NCBI GenBank assembly: GCA_008711295.1
Contig: VUYV01000089.1
Coordinates: forward strand, 2,903,359 to 2,967,358
Direction: 5' to 3'
DNA length: 64,000 bases
Source of the DNA: Anarhynchus alexandrinus
Taxonomy: Eukaryota; Chordata; Aves; Charadriiformes; Charadriidae
Under the pieces are notes generated by a model. The model was not told where the DNA came from. It made no database searches and saw only the letters and a list, made by a program, of their open reading frames with translations. Positions 33,291 to 47,976 of the stretch are shown in pieces. How positions within the stretch are numbered: the stretch's first letter is position 1; each line of letters starts with the position of its first letter. The position numbers and the translations under genes were made by a program.

Positions 33291-36200
33291 GAAAGAAAAC
33301 CAGGTAAATACATTCAAAACGTGATCATTACAACTGGTAACTTCATTTTAATTTTAAATGTCTAGTGCAGTATGTACATGTACTGCTCATTCATTTTGTT
33401 ACACTGAAACAAGATTTAGAATAAACACCAGAGTCTGTTACAGAGCAACAAGTACTAATGAATTTTAACTTGCCTTACTGTGTAAATGGGCTCTGATTAC
33501 CTTCCTATGCTGATTGTTAAAAGGAGGCTTTCTGAATAGGAAAGTCATGTAGACTTAATTCAGGAAAACAGTAATACAAAAATTGAGCTTTGCTCACTGG
33601 AAAGTATAAAATGAGGATTCCTAGAGAGATAAAAAAATTACCTGAGAATAATTTGGCTAATCAGTGAGCCATTGAAAGTGGTGCTCCATACTTTTGTATT
33701 CTTACAGCTTTTGTGCAGGTTTATGTATTTTAATTGGAAAAAATACAGATTTTTGCCACCTGGTGTTTTTCCATGCTGCTTAGCTGTGGGATATGAATAG
33801 ATTGCAATACATGGACTAATAATCTAAATAATAACATAGCTATTAATTCAGTATTATTGTGAAAAGGAACAACACAACTTGAGTGCACTGAGTGTATTCC
33901 TGCCTGCCTTTCTCACTGAGTTGTTAACCTACATATAAAAATTATATTGAATTACTGCTTGCAAAAGAGGAATTGACTGCATAGGGGATGATGCTATTAC
34001 TCGATAATAATGGTCTTTTTAGTCTGCCAAGCAAAGACATAACAAGATCCAACAGCTGGAAGTTTGAGTCAGTAAAGTCCAAACTGGAAAGACAGTGAAA
34101 ACTGCTGGCAGTGAGGGCAAACAACCATTGGAGCAGATTACTGAGAGGAATGGTAAATTTTTCATTTTCTTGTTTCGTTACTAGCTGTCTTTCTTGAGAA
34201 TATAATCTGATTTGTCAGATACTGAAATTATATGAAGGTTTTTTATATTCTATATAATGTTCAAGGTCAAGCTAGTTCAAGAGAATACCAACTGTAAGTG
34301 ATGTCTATCTTTGTCTAAAATGACTGAACAACTGCAAAGATACACAAAAGGCAGCTCAAAAATTTCAGCGGGCTAGTAGGTCACAATGCAACAGTACTTA
34401 GCTTAAGTGACTTCTCATAGACCATATGGTGGTGGGAGAGGCATATTTTCATGACAGAATTTAACTAGGAAGAGTATGTGGCTGGTATATTTAACCCTCA
34501 CTACTGTCAGTTACAGGATCAGGGGTGTTGCTCAGACAAGCTAGGATGAAACAATAAGGTGACGCTTGTTGAACTGCAATAATATGCTGGAAATCTGCTT
34601 TTATGGCATCTAATCAGCCTTCTAAGTGATAAGTGGAAGAGGAGGACAAACTACTGTCGGTACATTCTGCTGCTGGTCTTTGCTTTGGTCATGGCCAAAT
34701 GAGGGACGTAATTCCTTTCAGGAGGAAAGAAGTTTCTTTTCTGTTTATGTCTTTAGGATATAATGGCCAAGTTATAAGTTTGTTTAGTTCCAGTGTGATT
34801 TAGAAGGTACCTGGATATTGGTATAAAATATACAGGCCCTTGGAGTAGAGCAGTTGATTCTCTTAGAAATGGTACAGCTTGCTTTTCAGAAGGATGATGT
34901 GATGGATACTTTCCTAACTAGATATCACACATGAAGTGTAGAACTGTAGATCCTTAGTGTAAGGATTGTGTTTGGATCTGACCAGTGCCAGCATACTAGT
35001 TTGATACTTTTGTAAATGTTTAATATATTTCTTGAGCAATAATTTGCATTTTTTCAAAACAAAACAAGAAAAAACTATGACGATTAAGTTCCTTTTGCTA
35101 CAGTTAATAGCAATGACTACCATAAAATGAGCACAGACTAATCTTTTTTGATAAAATGAAGCACAAAGAATAGGGAATAAAAGCAAGTGCAGTGCTTGTC
35201 AGAAATGGATGACAGAGAAACTGTAATAGGAGGAAAGAATTCAGTTAAATTACATGCTTGAAAACACACAGCTAATAGATGGGGGAGAGATACATCAGTT
35301 ACATTAATGCAGATCAATAATTGATCTTTGCAAGGAGGGATAAGAGACAAGTGTGTGCCATTAATGAGAAGGAATTAAATACAGTCAAGAAGTCAAAAGC
35401 ATGCATCATAAAATATGAATAGTGAGACTGAGTGATGAAACAAATCAGACTTCTATTCAACATGAAGTTTTGTGGTCTCGCTAATGGCGACTCTTTAGCT
35501 TTATCGGAAAAGGGGAATAACCTTTCTGAAGAAATGAATGTGCTTTCATTTGAAAGTAGAAAATTAATAGCTCTTTAAAATTCAAAACAAAATCTTGTCT
35601 CTGAACCTAAAAAGTTATTTGTTATCCAATGCTTAAATGTCTAAAGATGATGAATATAGAATGTAGTTAGTAAAGAATTCTAGACAACTATAACTAATGA
35701 AGCAAAATGCAATTGGTTTAAAAGAAAAAAAAAGAAAGCAAAGAGGAGAAGAGGTGAACTGGGAGATGTAAGACTGACAGATGAGAAAGTCCAGTACAGG
35801 TACTGAAAACGATGACATCTTTATTTCACTAGCATTTTTCTGTTGTTGCACAAAAGGGAGACTGAAATGGCATAGAACCAAAGAAAGTCATACCTGCGTC
35901 CTTTGTGGATAATGAAGTATTGAAAACTTGAGACAAAACTCAATGCCTACATAGTGAGAATTTTTAAGTTGATATCTCTGTAGAGGAACAGAGGGGAACG
36001 AAAATTATTATACGCATCAATAAATTAAGCAAGGAAAAGTTATTGACAGAAAAGCAAAAAGAAAAAGTTGTTACAGTACAATGAGGAATAGAAATCATTA
36101 TCTCATTTCCATAAGTAGCAGATCCAATTTTTTTTTACTATAAAACATGGTGTACATTTAAAATTTTACTGCAGGCATAATAATATGTGAATTGGAGGGT

Positions 36201-37419
36201 CAAGCTCTTAGCAAGATGCAGGCTAATTTCTGTGGGTTCTCTATTGGAATTTGTCACATTCGACCACTTGCTTTTAATCCTGCCAGACTTCTGCCTCTGG
36301 TCCACATGTCCTAGCCATTACCGTATTAGCAACTCTGTGATGCAGCCCTCTCCTATGAAAACTTTGGAGTGTCTTGGTTCCTGTCTGATTCCCCTCTGGA
36401 AAGAAACATCCAAGAGGTCTGAAAGAGTTACTGGTGTGCTTTCATCAGGGACTTTACACAGTGTGTGGTTCCTGCACAGTCCCATGTTACTGGAGCTCAT
36501 AGCTGTTATTTTTTTTAATTCTGCTATCGAGGATGAAAAAATAGAGAACAAGAGCTTCACTGAGGTAATGTTTTACACTGATAATAAAGATAATGCTTAC
36601 CACCAGTTAGTAACTGAATAAGGTAAGTTTGCAGGACTAGCTAGTTAAATATGCCCATAACATAGCCTTTTTTCTCTTTCTTTTGCATGGTTTTTGCAAT
36701 GAAAATGTTTAGATGGGAGGGGAAAAAAAAATCAGGAATTCATCCAAAGTTCACTGTAATTGATGAATCATCAACAAATTCTGGATAAAACATTCAGCTT
36801 GCCTTTTTTTGATGTTAGGATTTTTTTTTTTTTAAATTTATTCTTTGTATGCTCTGGGAAATTCTTCCAAATGTTTTCACTCTAGTAGCTCATTTGAAAC
36901 TTTAGGAATTAATCTTTGAAGGATGTGCTCTCTGAATAATTAGTGTAACCTCCCCAGAATGCTGATGTGTTTTTTTGCTCCCTCTGTGCAGAAATAGCCA
37001 TTTTATGGAGGAGAAGGGAGATCAACAGCCACTGTTATATCTTGAACAGTGCATTATTTTCTCTTTGAATGAAGATGTGTTCAAGGATTTGTCTTGCAAT
37101 AGGCTTAGTATTTTTCCCCTTTTTTCTTTTTTTTATTATTTGGAATTTATCAAATCACTAGCTCTATCATCTCTACCTGTCTGCATTTGCCTTTTGTCAA
37201 GTACTGACTGCAAAAAGTTTAGTGCTGGAGAGTGGATGGTGTTGCAGGCGGAGGATGCGGGATGGGAACACCAGCCTGCCCCTATTCACCTGGCACAAGG
37301 TCTTGAATGTTCTTGCTCTTTCTTGTTTTGGAGTAGATTACTTTCTCTACTCCAAAATATGAAGGTCAAAGTCCATTTATTGTGTTGTTCCTGTCCTTAT
37401 AGCCTCAAGCCAGACAAAA
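33291..37419. other. AT-rich noncoding stretch, nothing recognised
   Basis: No transposon, RNA gene or exon is recognised. The two longest frames, 36187-36621 and 36975-37439 (plus), have no domain and no recognisable start context. Poly-T tracts occur near 36822-36836. Confidence 0.55.
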
Positions 37420-38628
37420 ATCATGGAATCATAGAATAGTTTGGGTTGGAAGGGACTTTTAAGAGTCATCCAGTCCAGCCCACCTGCAATGAGCAGGGAC
37501 ATCTTCAACTAGATGGTTGCTCCGTGCCCCATCCCCATTGAATGTTTCAAGGGATGGGACATCGACCACCTCTCCAGGCAACCTATTCCAGTGCCTCATC
37601 ACCCTCATTGTAAAAAATTTCTTCCTTGCATCTAGTCTAAATCTACCCTTTTTCAGTTTAAAACCATTACCTATTGTCCTATTACAACAGGCCCTGCTAA
37701 AATGTTTGTCCTCATCTTTCTTATAACCCCCCTTTAAGTATTGAAAGGCTGCAATAAGGTCTCCCCAGAGCCTTCTCTTCTCCAGGTTGAACAGCCCCAA
37801 CTGTATCAGACTTTCTTCATAGGGGAGGTGCTCCAGCTCTCTGATGATTTTCATGGCTGTCCTCTGGACCTGCTCCAGCAGGTCCATGTCCTTCTTGTGC
37901 TGAGGACTCCAGAGCTGTACGCAGTACTCCAAGTGGGGTCTTACCAGAGTGGAGTAGAGGGGCAGAATGACCTCCCTCTGTCTGCTGGCCACACTTCTTT
38001 TGATGCAGGTCAGGATACAGTTGGCCTACTGGGCTGCAAGCGCACATTGTCGACTCATGTTGAGATTTTCATCCACCATTACTCCCCCCAAATCCTTCTT
38101 GGCAGGGCTGTCTTCAATCCCTTCATCGCCCAGCCTGTACTGATACTGGGGATTGCCCTGACTCAGGTGTAAAACCCTGCACTTGGCCTGGTTGAACCTC
38201 ATGATGTTCACATGGGCCCACTTCTCGAGCCTGTCCAGGTCCCTCTGGATGGCATCCCATCCCTTAGGTGTGTCAGCTGCACCACTCAGCTTGGTGTCAT
38301 CTGCAAACTTGCTGAGGGTGCACTTGACCCCACTGTCTATGTCATTGATGAAGATAATGAACAGTACTGGTCCCAGTATGGACCCCTGAGGGATACCACG
38401 TGTCACCAATCTCCATCTGGACATTGAGCTGTTGACCACTACCCTCTGGATGCAACCATCCAACCAATTCCTCATCCACCAAACAGTTCACCAATCAAAT
38501 CCATACCTCTCCAATTTAGTGAGAAACATGTTGTGGGGAACCGTGTCAAAGGCCTTACAGAAGTCCAGATAGATGACATCCATAGTTCTTCCCTTGTCCA
38601 CTGATATAGTAATTCCATCAATGTAATA
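37420..38628 (-). mobile_element. CR1 LINE 3' fragment, 1.2 kb, minus strand
   Basis: Reading leftward, the copy begins at about 38628 in the segment before reverse-transcriptase motif A and ends at 37420 with ATTCTATGATTCCATGATT. It has a third 3'-end type (TTCCAACCCAAACTATTCTATG on the element strand). Its reading frame is nearly intact apart from one clear stop and a short deletion near the C-terminus. 5' truncation removed the endonuclease. Confidence 0.94.
37459..38475 (-). pseudogene. CR1 ORF2 remnant: second half of RT and C-terminal domain
   Basis: The first segment (38475-38026) reads [34 protein letters not shown] and [15 protein letters not shown], with catalytic FADD intact at 38296-38307, then [14 protein letters not shown] and [13 protein letters not shown]. 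It ends at a TAG (38026-38028) where relatives have a lysine codon. The second segment (37992-37459) stays in the same domain order: [81 protein letters not shown] and finally RWAGLDDS before the stop. One nonsense mutation and a small deletion near NGDGARS are the main damage. Confidence 0.9.
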
Positions 38629-41600
38629 GGTTTTCAAATAGTTAAGATGGCTACTGATTATTTTTTAAGTTCAGGTATTTATGAAAATTCCTACATTGGT
38701 AGGCTCTTGAACCTGAAGTAGTCTTTTTCTTCTCTCTCTTCCCCTCTCTGTTTTTTCTAGTTGGTGCTATGAGGAGCTGTTATTAAAATTAATCAGCTGA
38801 GTACAGCACAAGCGTCACTTGAGAATGCTTCCTACTGTGCTTCATCAATGGGCATAAACACTTCTGAGTACATCAATAATTGGTTTCATTTATAATAGTA
38901 GCTTTTATGATGCGGACACCTGTCCACTAGATGCTGGACTGAGAGCAGCAACATTTTTGTGTGTGGATCACAAAATGAGAGCTTGTAATGATTGAAATTA
39001 ACTTCTGAGATGGATTTGAGTAAATGACTGACAAATGGTGGTCCAAATCCCATGATTAGTGGGGAGATTTCTTTAAAGAATGCTGTAATTAAATTCTCCT
39101 ACTGTGTCTGCATTATCATGCTTGATCTCTATTTTAATTTTTGGAGACTGTGTCTGAATAGGAGATAAAATGTGGATGCAGAAATTGAGCAAAAAGTAGC
39201 ACTCAGAGGGAAATACTAAAAATATTTTTTTCATTTTGCGCTAAAGCTATATATTCACACATAATTCACATACAGTTTTTAGGATGAACTTGAATTAAAG
39301 ATTTTAAATATCTAATGTGTGTTTTAGAATCAGTATCACCTTTGGCAAGGAGAGGGACAGGGTAAGTGAGAATGGAAAAAGGAAGGAATTCCTGAGTGCA
39401 TGTGATTCTGTGGCATCACCAATAGTGTGGTTTTTTGTTAGTTTTTCCACCCATCTTACTAATAACTCTATTTTCATTGAAAAAAGTCTGTTCTACTCAG
39501 ATGGATAACCTTTTGATTCTGTCAGAAAGTAACTTTTGGCTAGTATCAATAGAAACTGGGAGTTCTTACATATGAACTAAAATTTCAGCAAACCGAGAAT
39601 TTTATAGTGATATAAGGTGAATACATCAGCCCTTTTCTAAAGATGTAAGAAGTCCATAGAAGAAAATTGAGGTAGGAGTAAATTACAGTGAAATCCAAAT
39701 AGAAGATTTTAATAATAGCAATCATAAAATTCTACAGGTTGTTGTAAAAGAAAGGAAAAAAAAAAAACAAACAAAAGCAATCAACCCTGAAAACTTTAAG
39801 TATTTTCAGAATATATCTGGGTGTAACAATCAGTGTCATATTTTGCTGGAGTTCACACTTTGTGGTAGGTTAACTGGGCATTTTTTTTATGGACATACAC
39901 CAGATAAATGGGCACATTTAATCTTTGAACTGTATCAGCTTAAAACCGTGGTAACACTTTCTGTGATTATCAACATGATTACTATGAGGAAAAAATAAGA
40001 AGACAGAAAGGGAAGATAAATAACCCTCTAACATTCCACGCTGATTTAATCTTAGAAATATGCCCCAATTTTAAACATCACCCACAGGCAATATATATCC
40101 AAATGGGCTCTCAGGTCATGCAAGGCAGCAAAAGTCCTGTTTGGAAAAAATTGTATGTATATACACATGCATATAGAAATATATTTATTTTTATACAGGC
40201 ATAAAAAATAAAATGAAGGATATTTTGTAGAGCTGGCCAGGAGCAGAAAGCTGACATTTGCTATGAAAGTAATGTTGCATGAAGAAAAGCGGTTCTGAAT
40301 GATGAGCTTAGAGAAAAGCTTCTAATGAGCACGGAAGGTCATATTGCACATGAGTGCACGACTGGCTTTTTTGTGCATTGAAAAGCTTAACAGAGGTGAG
40401 CAGCAAAGGCACTACACTGCTTTTGCATTCCAGGAGTACCTGAAATGAAAGCCATTTCAGCATTTCTGAATGTTGCTTTATGTATTTTGATTGATACTGA
40501 AAATTGCTGGCATGTGGGAGGAACTCCCTACTGTGCATATTACGACACGCTGAGTATTCCAGAAGGAGCTTTTCCTAACACTGTAATAGGAGAAAACTCA
40601 TAGCAGTCATCTATTACTCTCTTCTTCTTTAGAAGGCAGCCTGGGGGAGAACATGTTACTGGGGCAGAGGGGATGGAGTAAGGAAAAGCTGATATGAGGC
40701 CCAAACTATGCAGTGTTCCTGATACGCTTTAATAATTGCTATTCTCCTCCCCTTTTATTTTTTTTTACTGTATTTGGTTATATGTTCCTTATCATAAGAT
40801 TAGTGTGATAGGTAGGACCAGAAAATAAACTAATTAATATGTGTGCTTGATGGGATGATTGTATGCATGGGGATTACTGTTTTTTTTCCTTTTCCTAAAT
40901 CATGCATAAAATTGAGATACAATTTGAGTTTTTGGCAAAGTAAGTAATGAGGTCTTCTGGTTGGCTTTTTCTTTTTAAACTCCATGTTTATATTCATGAT
41001 ACAAAAACATGATTATATTGGTCAAGATCAGACTTAAACCAAAAGAATAGTCTCAAATTAGCATAGCATGTCTTAATGTATTGCTACAATGCTGTAATCA
41101 GTAACATGAATCTTGTCTACCCAAAGAGAAATACTATATGTTAAGATTTTTTTATAGTGATCAACACATTAGGTCAAATTTGAAAATTAAAGCTTAAGCA
41201 CAACATCCTTTGAGGGTTTTTCAATTTATATTACCCTGGATTTTTAAGTGTATCTTCACTTTTGTCAGGCTCTAACTTTCAGGATAAGGAATTTAGATTT
41301 TTTCATTAAACTATAATTTGCTTAAATGTATACTACTGGATATTCTACCAAACGTGTGTTATATTGATTAATAATCATTGTAGTGTCTACTAGCTTAAAG
41401 GGATACTAAGGCAATACTTATTGCCTTTTATACTTAATTTGTTTTCTAACTGCAAATCTCTGAGGACTCTGGCAGTCAGACTAAAGAAATGTGGATAGGA
41501 ATAAATAAATTTTATTTTGACAAGTAGTCTCTCTGCTGAAAAATATAAGTTTCAACTGATGGCGAATTTACAGTTTTTATGCTCAATAAGCCATTTGGGT

Positions 41601-43188
41601 TTTGCACTGTTGATAGAGCAATACCGGAGCATTTTCCCAAATTGTCTGTGGTTACTGCTTTCCTCTGAGCATGAAGGATCCACATTTTTTTCCTTTCCCC
41701 TCCTTTAAAGGTTTTTATTTTGGGAGCTATAGTGGATAGGAATCTCTGTGTCTCTATAGAGATGGTTTCACTTGATGTAAAATACTTAGTTAGATATTCA
41801 CTGTGACTGAGAAAATGTGAGCGTGAGAACATACAGCTGGACTACATCACATAGTACAATGACTACATTTTGCCCTGCATTAGGAAGTTGTTTAGGGAAA
41901 GCTGATCAGTCAACCAACTGTTTTGCAAAATGGATTAAAGTGACATCTTGAGACTTTCCACCGGTGTCTGCCGTTAGTCAGTAATAATGAACTTGTATTA
42001 TTTTATTTTGGCAATTACTACACTAAAAGGTAATTTCACTAGATAAAGTGAATTTTATTTCCCATACCATGGTACATGTTCCTAGGAGATGAGAAGGTCT
42101 GGGTAGGAGTCTCTGCTGCAGCTACTGTTGTATTCAATACTATCGCTGAACAGGGCAATGACTTACACCAGGCTTATGTTGAAATCCCCTGTATCCTTAT
42201 GGTCTGGGGATCCTCCAGGAACATGAAAGATGTGGAATCATATTTCCTCCAAAAGTGGAGATAACTGAATCTGAGCTTCTAAAGCTAGGTGGACACCAGA
42301 AGGCCCCAGCTGCTAGATAAAAAGAATTGTACCTGCCTTCCCAACTGATGTCAAAGTACCATCTTGCTTACTTTTTATGTGTTATATTTTCTCCAAATTT
42401 GAATGTCTAAATGAACCAAAAAAACCCTCNTTTAAAAAGAAAAATGTGTGGAACAGGTAAATCAAAGCTGATTTTTTTTCTTCCTCTCTCAATTTGATAG
42501 TTGAACTGGTAAAAAGCAAAGTAATTTTCTTGTGCTGTGATAAATGTGAGACTTTCCTTGACCTTTAAGGTGTGTCTCCCCTTTCTAGCTAGAATAAGTA
42601 ATGTTTTGTCATGTTCTTTCATAGAAATAATAGCAGCAATTGGAAGGGTTATAAAGCTGTAGTAGCAGCAGCAATCATTCTTTCCCTGTGAAAAGCTAAC
42701 ACAAGGAGGAGGGGAAGTCTTGCAGTACTTACCCTGTCCATAGCTACTCTGCAATGGGTGAGGTGGTAAGCAAGCTGGGTTCGCTCCATATTGTCCCTTC
42801 TCCCACCCTTTACTGGCACCTCGGCTAGAAATTGCACTGTAAAAGTGTCCCTAAGGGCTCAATTCAGTGATACTCTGTAAAGAGCAGAATCTGTATCAGG
42901 TCTGGTTCTTCCCCAGGGTATTGAATTGAGAAGGAAAAAAGACAGTGCTAAAAATTAATTTGTTTTAGCAAGGGTGAGACATGCCTGTTTGTAGAAAATC
43001 TTGGTGGTATTTTGTTGCCTAACTCTTTCATCCGTTCTGGAAAAAGAATACATGGTAAGGTAAGGTCTTAAACACCTGATCTTACTTGTTACTGCTGCAG
43101 GCAAGGAGGATGGAGAACATGTAGCAGAATTTTGTGGGCTTTTTCTGTTAGCTTCAATTTTGTTGAATCCTCAAAAGGCTGTGGCTTA
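38629..43188. other. AT-rich noncoding stretch, one single-base gap
   Basis: No transposon, RNA gene or exon is recognised. A single N at 42430 marks an unresolved base in an A-rich context. Short frames have no motifs. Confidence 0.55.
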
Positions 43189-43840
43189 GAATCATAGGAT
43201 CATAGAATCATTTAGGTTGAAAAAGTCCTTTAAGATCATCAAGTCCAACTGTTAACCTACCAAGTCCACCACTAAACCTTGTCCCTAAGCACCATATCTA
43301 CACATCTTTTATATACCTCCAGGGATGTTGACTCAACCACTTCCCTGGGCAGCCTGTTCCAATGCTTGTCAACCCTTTCAGTGAAAAATTTTTTCCTAAT
43401 ATCCAATCTAAACCTCCCCTGGCACAACTTGAGGACACTTCCTCTCATCCTATCACTTGCTGCTTGGGAGAAAAAAACAACCCACACCTCTCTACAACCT
43501 CCTTTCAGGTAGTTGTAGACCGTGATAAGGTCTCCCCTCAGCCTCCTTTTCTCCAGACTAAACAACCCCAGTTCCCTCATCCACTCCTCATCAGATTTGT
43601 TCTCTGGACCCCTCACCAGCTTTGTTGCCCTTCTCTGGACATGCTCCGGCACCTCAATGTCTTTCTTGTAGTGAGAGGCCTGAAACTGAACACGGTATTT
43701 GAGGTGCGGACTCACCGGTGTGAAGTACAGGGAGTACCATCACTTCCCTGGTCCTGCTGGCCACATTGTTTCTGATACAAGCCAGGATGCTATTGGCCAC
43801 CTTGGCCACCTGGGCACACAGCCGGCTGTTTACCAGCACC
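43189..43840 (-). mobile_element. CR1 LINE 3' fragment, minus strand
   Basis: The element strand runs from about 43840 to 43189. The open frame 43715-43272 and the stretch before it contain [98 protein letters not shown] and [18 protein letters not shown]. The end is TTGGACTTGATGATCTTAAAGG and then ATTCTATGATCCTATGATTC. Sequence type matches the long copy at 11076-14527. A frameshift near 43730 separates the two parts. It begins after the reverse transcriptase, so it has no catalytic domain. Confidence 0.93.
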
Positions 43841-46800
43841 AGTCTGCTGATTCCAACTTAGCTGATTTCAGCAGATAAGTGCAATGGAAATGTAACTGTG
43901 ACAGCAAAGGAGTTCATACTATACTTTGGTCTGCTTTAAAAATTACTTGGTGAAGCCAGGGGTCCTACCAACTTCTTTCTTTATTGGATTAAAATATCCT
44001 ATTTCTGGAGTTTCTGCAGGTGTCCCTTCTACAGCTTCCTTATGTTCTGCTACTTCAGAGGCTTTTGTACCAACAAACTGACATTGTAAAATGTTTTATC
44101 TCTCTTTGAACTTCTTGGTGCGTGTGTTGTTTGCCATTTTAAGTTATCTGAAATTTCTTTTTGTTATGGAAATCTGAAAGTGATAGTTCACATGCTTTCA
44201 TAAAAATGAAGTTAGTTAACATGTTTAAAGCCTTTTGAGGTACTCTGCATTTCCCCGTTCCTCATAACTTTCTTTTCCATTTTAACGTATCCTTGTAAGT
44301 AATGTTTTCTACTACTTAGAGAGATCTTAATTTTGTTTTGGATTCTGGTCTGATTTGATTTACTTGCATATGTGTGAAGAAAATATTCGCCTTAGTTTAT
44401 CCCATGCTAAACTTCTGTAGAAAGATATCTGACTTCTTAAATATTTTTCAGTGTCTTTTTATGTAATTAATCTCAATCTTCATGAAGAAAATAGTAGATT
44501 TAGTTAGATTTACTGTTCTGTCAACTGCAGAATCATATGGTTATCATCTTTCACTCAGGTGAAAGATGTTTTTTGATGTCTGCATTGGTATAAGCGCAGA
44601 TCAGATCTCTTTCATATAAAATAGCACAGGAGTTATTGCAAACTAAAGCAGAAAAGGACATGAATGCTGGAAATTTGTTTTAATTGATCAGTTATCTATA
44701 TCAGGTTTATTTTAAATAGGTGCAGGTTGTGGTCTTCCTTTCAGGTCTTTGCTCATGCATTATTCTTCGCACACATGTGTGAAAGAAACCAGTTGCCTTT
44801 AGGCTACCTGAACTGCTGCTGATTTTGCTGGTATATCCCACTCCCATCAGCTCTGCGTTCATAGCTGAAAGTGGTGGTGTCTCAGTCAATCACTTCTGGA
44901 AGATTTTTAAGAGTACTGGAAGAGTAAACTCTTTCTTTGCTCAAGTGTGTCTTATTACAGTGGTTTTTTTCAGCCAAGAAGATACCTTACTCTCTGGCTT
45001 GCTTGAGCTGCTGCTTCATGGTTTGAGCCTGCAGCTTTTAGGTCTCCAAAATTTATCAGATAATATTTAAACAAGTTGGTACTCTGATTACTGTTTGACT
45101 TGTACCTATTTGGATTCTAAATATAAAAATAGATGGCGAAATGCCTTTTTTCCTTTGTTCATTTCTCAATGTATTCATTTTGTCCAGAGTTACACTTAAG
45201 TATGCACATTGGAGTGCAAATGCACCAGTGGCTACTGGTGAGAGAGACGTACAAAGAATTCTGTCCAGCAAAGGTTGTGGTCAGGAACAGTGGCATGAAT
45301 CAAAAGGGACTTCTACAGGTATCAGTGGGAATTTGACCGAGCAGTGAACTCTGTTACCAGCATTAACTGTTTGAAAATGGAGGTTGCAAAGGGATCATCA
45401 GCCTTCTTAGGCATAGATTTCAAGTGACGTGACAAATTCACTGAGCTATAATATTCATGCAAATAGAACAATTTCTTGAGTTTTACTGTGACATGATGGA
45501 TGAGCCAGTAAACTTATTTTTTATGGCACATGAGTGCTAAGCAATCTGCAAAAGTATTCTCCGTTAACACCAGTACTACCTTTTTAATGTCAAATAAAGC
45601 CAAAAATTATTTCTTTTTAAACAGGGGAAATATTTGTCTCATGGTCTGTTCTTTATCTTTCCATAGCCTTCCTGAAGGGTGAACTTTAAGGTCAATGTGT
45701 ATTATAGAAAATGAATATCAAAGGCTTTTATAATGCTGTGTTTTCTAAAAGACATAGAAAAATGGCATTCCTATTCTGAAATTTATTGAGTCAAAATACC
45801 AACATTAAGTACATAACTGTATCAAAAGCTGCTGAAAACAGCTTTTAAGACATGGATGTTTTTAATCTACCACAGTCACCTAGAAAAACTGCGCATACAT
45901 TGTTTTTTTCATTGACCAATACTTTAAGTACATATTTAAAAAATGGAATAAAAAAGTTCAATATCTGTAAGGACATTGGAAGTGGAAAAATTCTCTTATT
46001 TCGGTTAGGCACCTGAATAAATTCTGACTTTAATCCATCTTGTTCTCTGTATTCTATTTCTGGAGCAATCACCATATTTATTCCTTACCATTACACTGTG
46101 CCTTACTGCAACAAAAATAGAGAAGTATTCCACTTGAGGGTTATAGACCCACCATTCCCCTAAAAGATGGAAATTTCTATCTGAAGTATGCTCTTTTTCT
46201 TTCTGTCTTTTACATATCTGTAATAGTTCTCACTGAAGTGGGGTTTTGTTCAGGATCAGCGGCCATATGATTTGTTGGAATAACCTTGCTTGACTCCTGA
46301 CCATTTGACTAAAAATATGTTTAGAAAAACAATACTCCATAAGAAAGCGCATTGAATTCAGAAGGTGGTATATATACAATTATGTGTATAAGGATCTTAA
46401 AATAGGGATTAAACTGCAAAATATATGACATTTGACTGTGTTTTTCATTTGGTATTGGGAACAGAAGATAACTATATAGCGCCTAGACTACAGTAGAGCC
46501 TGTGGGAAGAAAGACTGGAAAATGTATGCAAGGTTTATTTTATTCACTTATAGGAAAAAAGGGCTAAAGCTGGCCTTTTCGTTTTCTCTGTGCTGTTTAT
46601 TTTTCTGTCTCAGTGCTGTATACTGGCTTTTAATCTGAGACACTCTGAGCATCTTCTGTATGTCTTAAACACACATCTGCAAATATGTGAGTACACAGGC
46701 AAATTTGTCTACGTGTACCTGTCAACCTAACTGAATATTAAAGCTTGATAAATGCTTGTTCAGGAAATAACTTAGTGTTATTTACTTACTTTTTGAAGAC

Positions 46801-47976
46801 AGCAAAATTCCATAAAATATTTAAAATTTACTGAGGTAAAAATGAGAAATTCCTTTTAAATAAGGGGTGGCATATGCAAAAATATTTTTCTGATACTGAT
46901 TTGAAAGTTTTCCATTGCAAACTTCAATTTTCTTTCTAAACTTAAAAAGATTAATGATACAGTGAATTATCTTCAATTTAGAACTAGAGAAAAATCATCA
47001 GTACTCAAGAAAACTCATCTAATAGGAGTTAAATTCTTTTCATTACTGTACAGCTGCTCTGAACTTTCTTGCAGTGAGGAACACATCTACTCAGCCTCTG
47101 TTTTTTCATTTTAGTATTTTTAAGTATATGATTAAAAGTACTTAAAATTTTTAATATCAGAATCTCAAGATACCTTTTATGTCCTGAAAGACATATAGCT
47201 CTCTCTCAGAGCAGTTGTAATTAGTCCCTACTTTATGGAGCTACTAAAATAGGCAAAACTCACTAACTTGTTTGTTCCTCTCATGGAATATCTCAGGCAA
47301 TACCTCACTCTTCTGTTTTGAAGGCACAGGGGATGAAAAGAGGGTGTGTCAATGGGAAAGAGAAAGAAACTTCCCTCTCCTACAGAATGCGTATACCTTT
47401 GGGATATTTCACCTCACCGTTCAGATATAAAATGAAAATATTTTTCCCATCATAAAACTTGAGGGAAAAATATTGATATCAGAACATGGTTCTGAGACTA
47501 TGGTCTTGTCATGTATTATTACTACAGATAAAGTTAATGTCATGTTCGTTTGCTAACACGCATAGCCCAGGTGACCAGAATGCGTCATGAGTGACAAGGA
47601 ATGCAGAATTTATCTACTCCTAGCAACAAAGGCTAGGACTAGATACTTTTTTTTTAAAATATTACATTATGTTTTTTTGTCGTTGCTGTTGAGAACTGAG
47701 ACATTGTCTTTTCTTACCTGTGAGCAACTATAGGATATTTTTTATGTCTAGCTTTTAAAGCTGACTGAGCAATTGATTACCTGAAATTCCATAAAAGAGG
47801 AGAAATTCAATATTGTTAAAAAGCTATCTCTGAAATTAGGAGTGCTTACCAATTCTACCTTGAATAAAAATACAAAGTAATTAAGAGAATTAGTGGGATA
47901 GGAAAGGGAGGAAGGAAGTTTTTCTAATACATTCTTAATGATTTTTCCTTTCCTTTTTTAATACTTTCTGGAAAAT
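43841..47976. other. AT-rich noncoding stretch, nothing recognised
   Basis: No transposon, RNA gene or exon is recognised. Frames near 44707-45347 lie on both strands and contain no familiar domain. Confidence 0.55.

Noticed and set aside
36187..37439. Two plus-strand frames of 144 and 154 codons
   Set aside because: No conserved motif and no support for splicing or promoter elements. Treated as chance.
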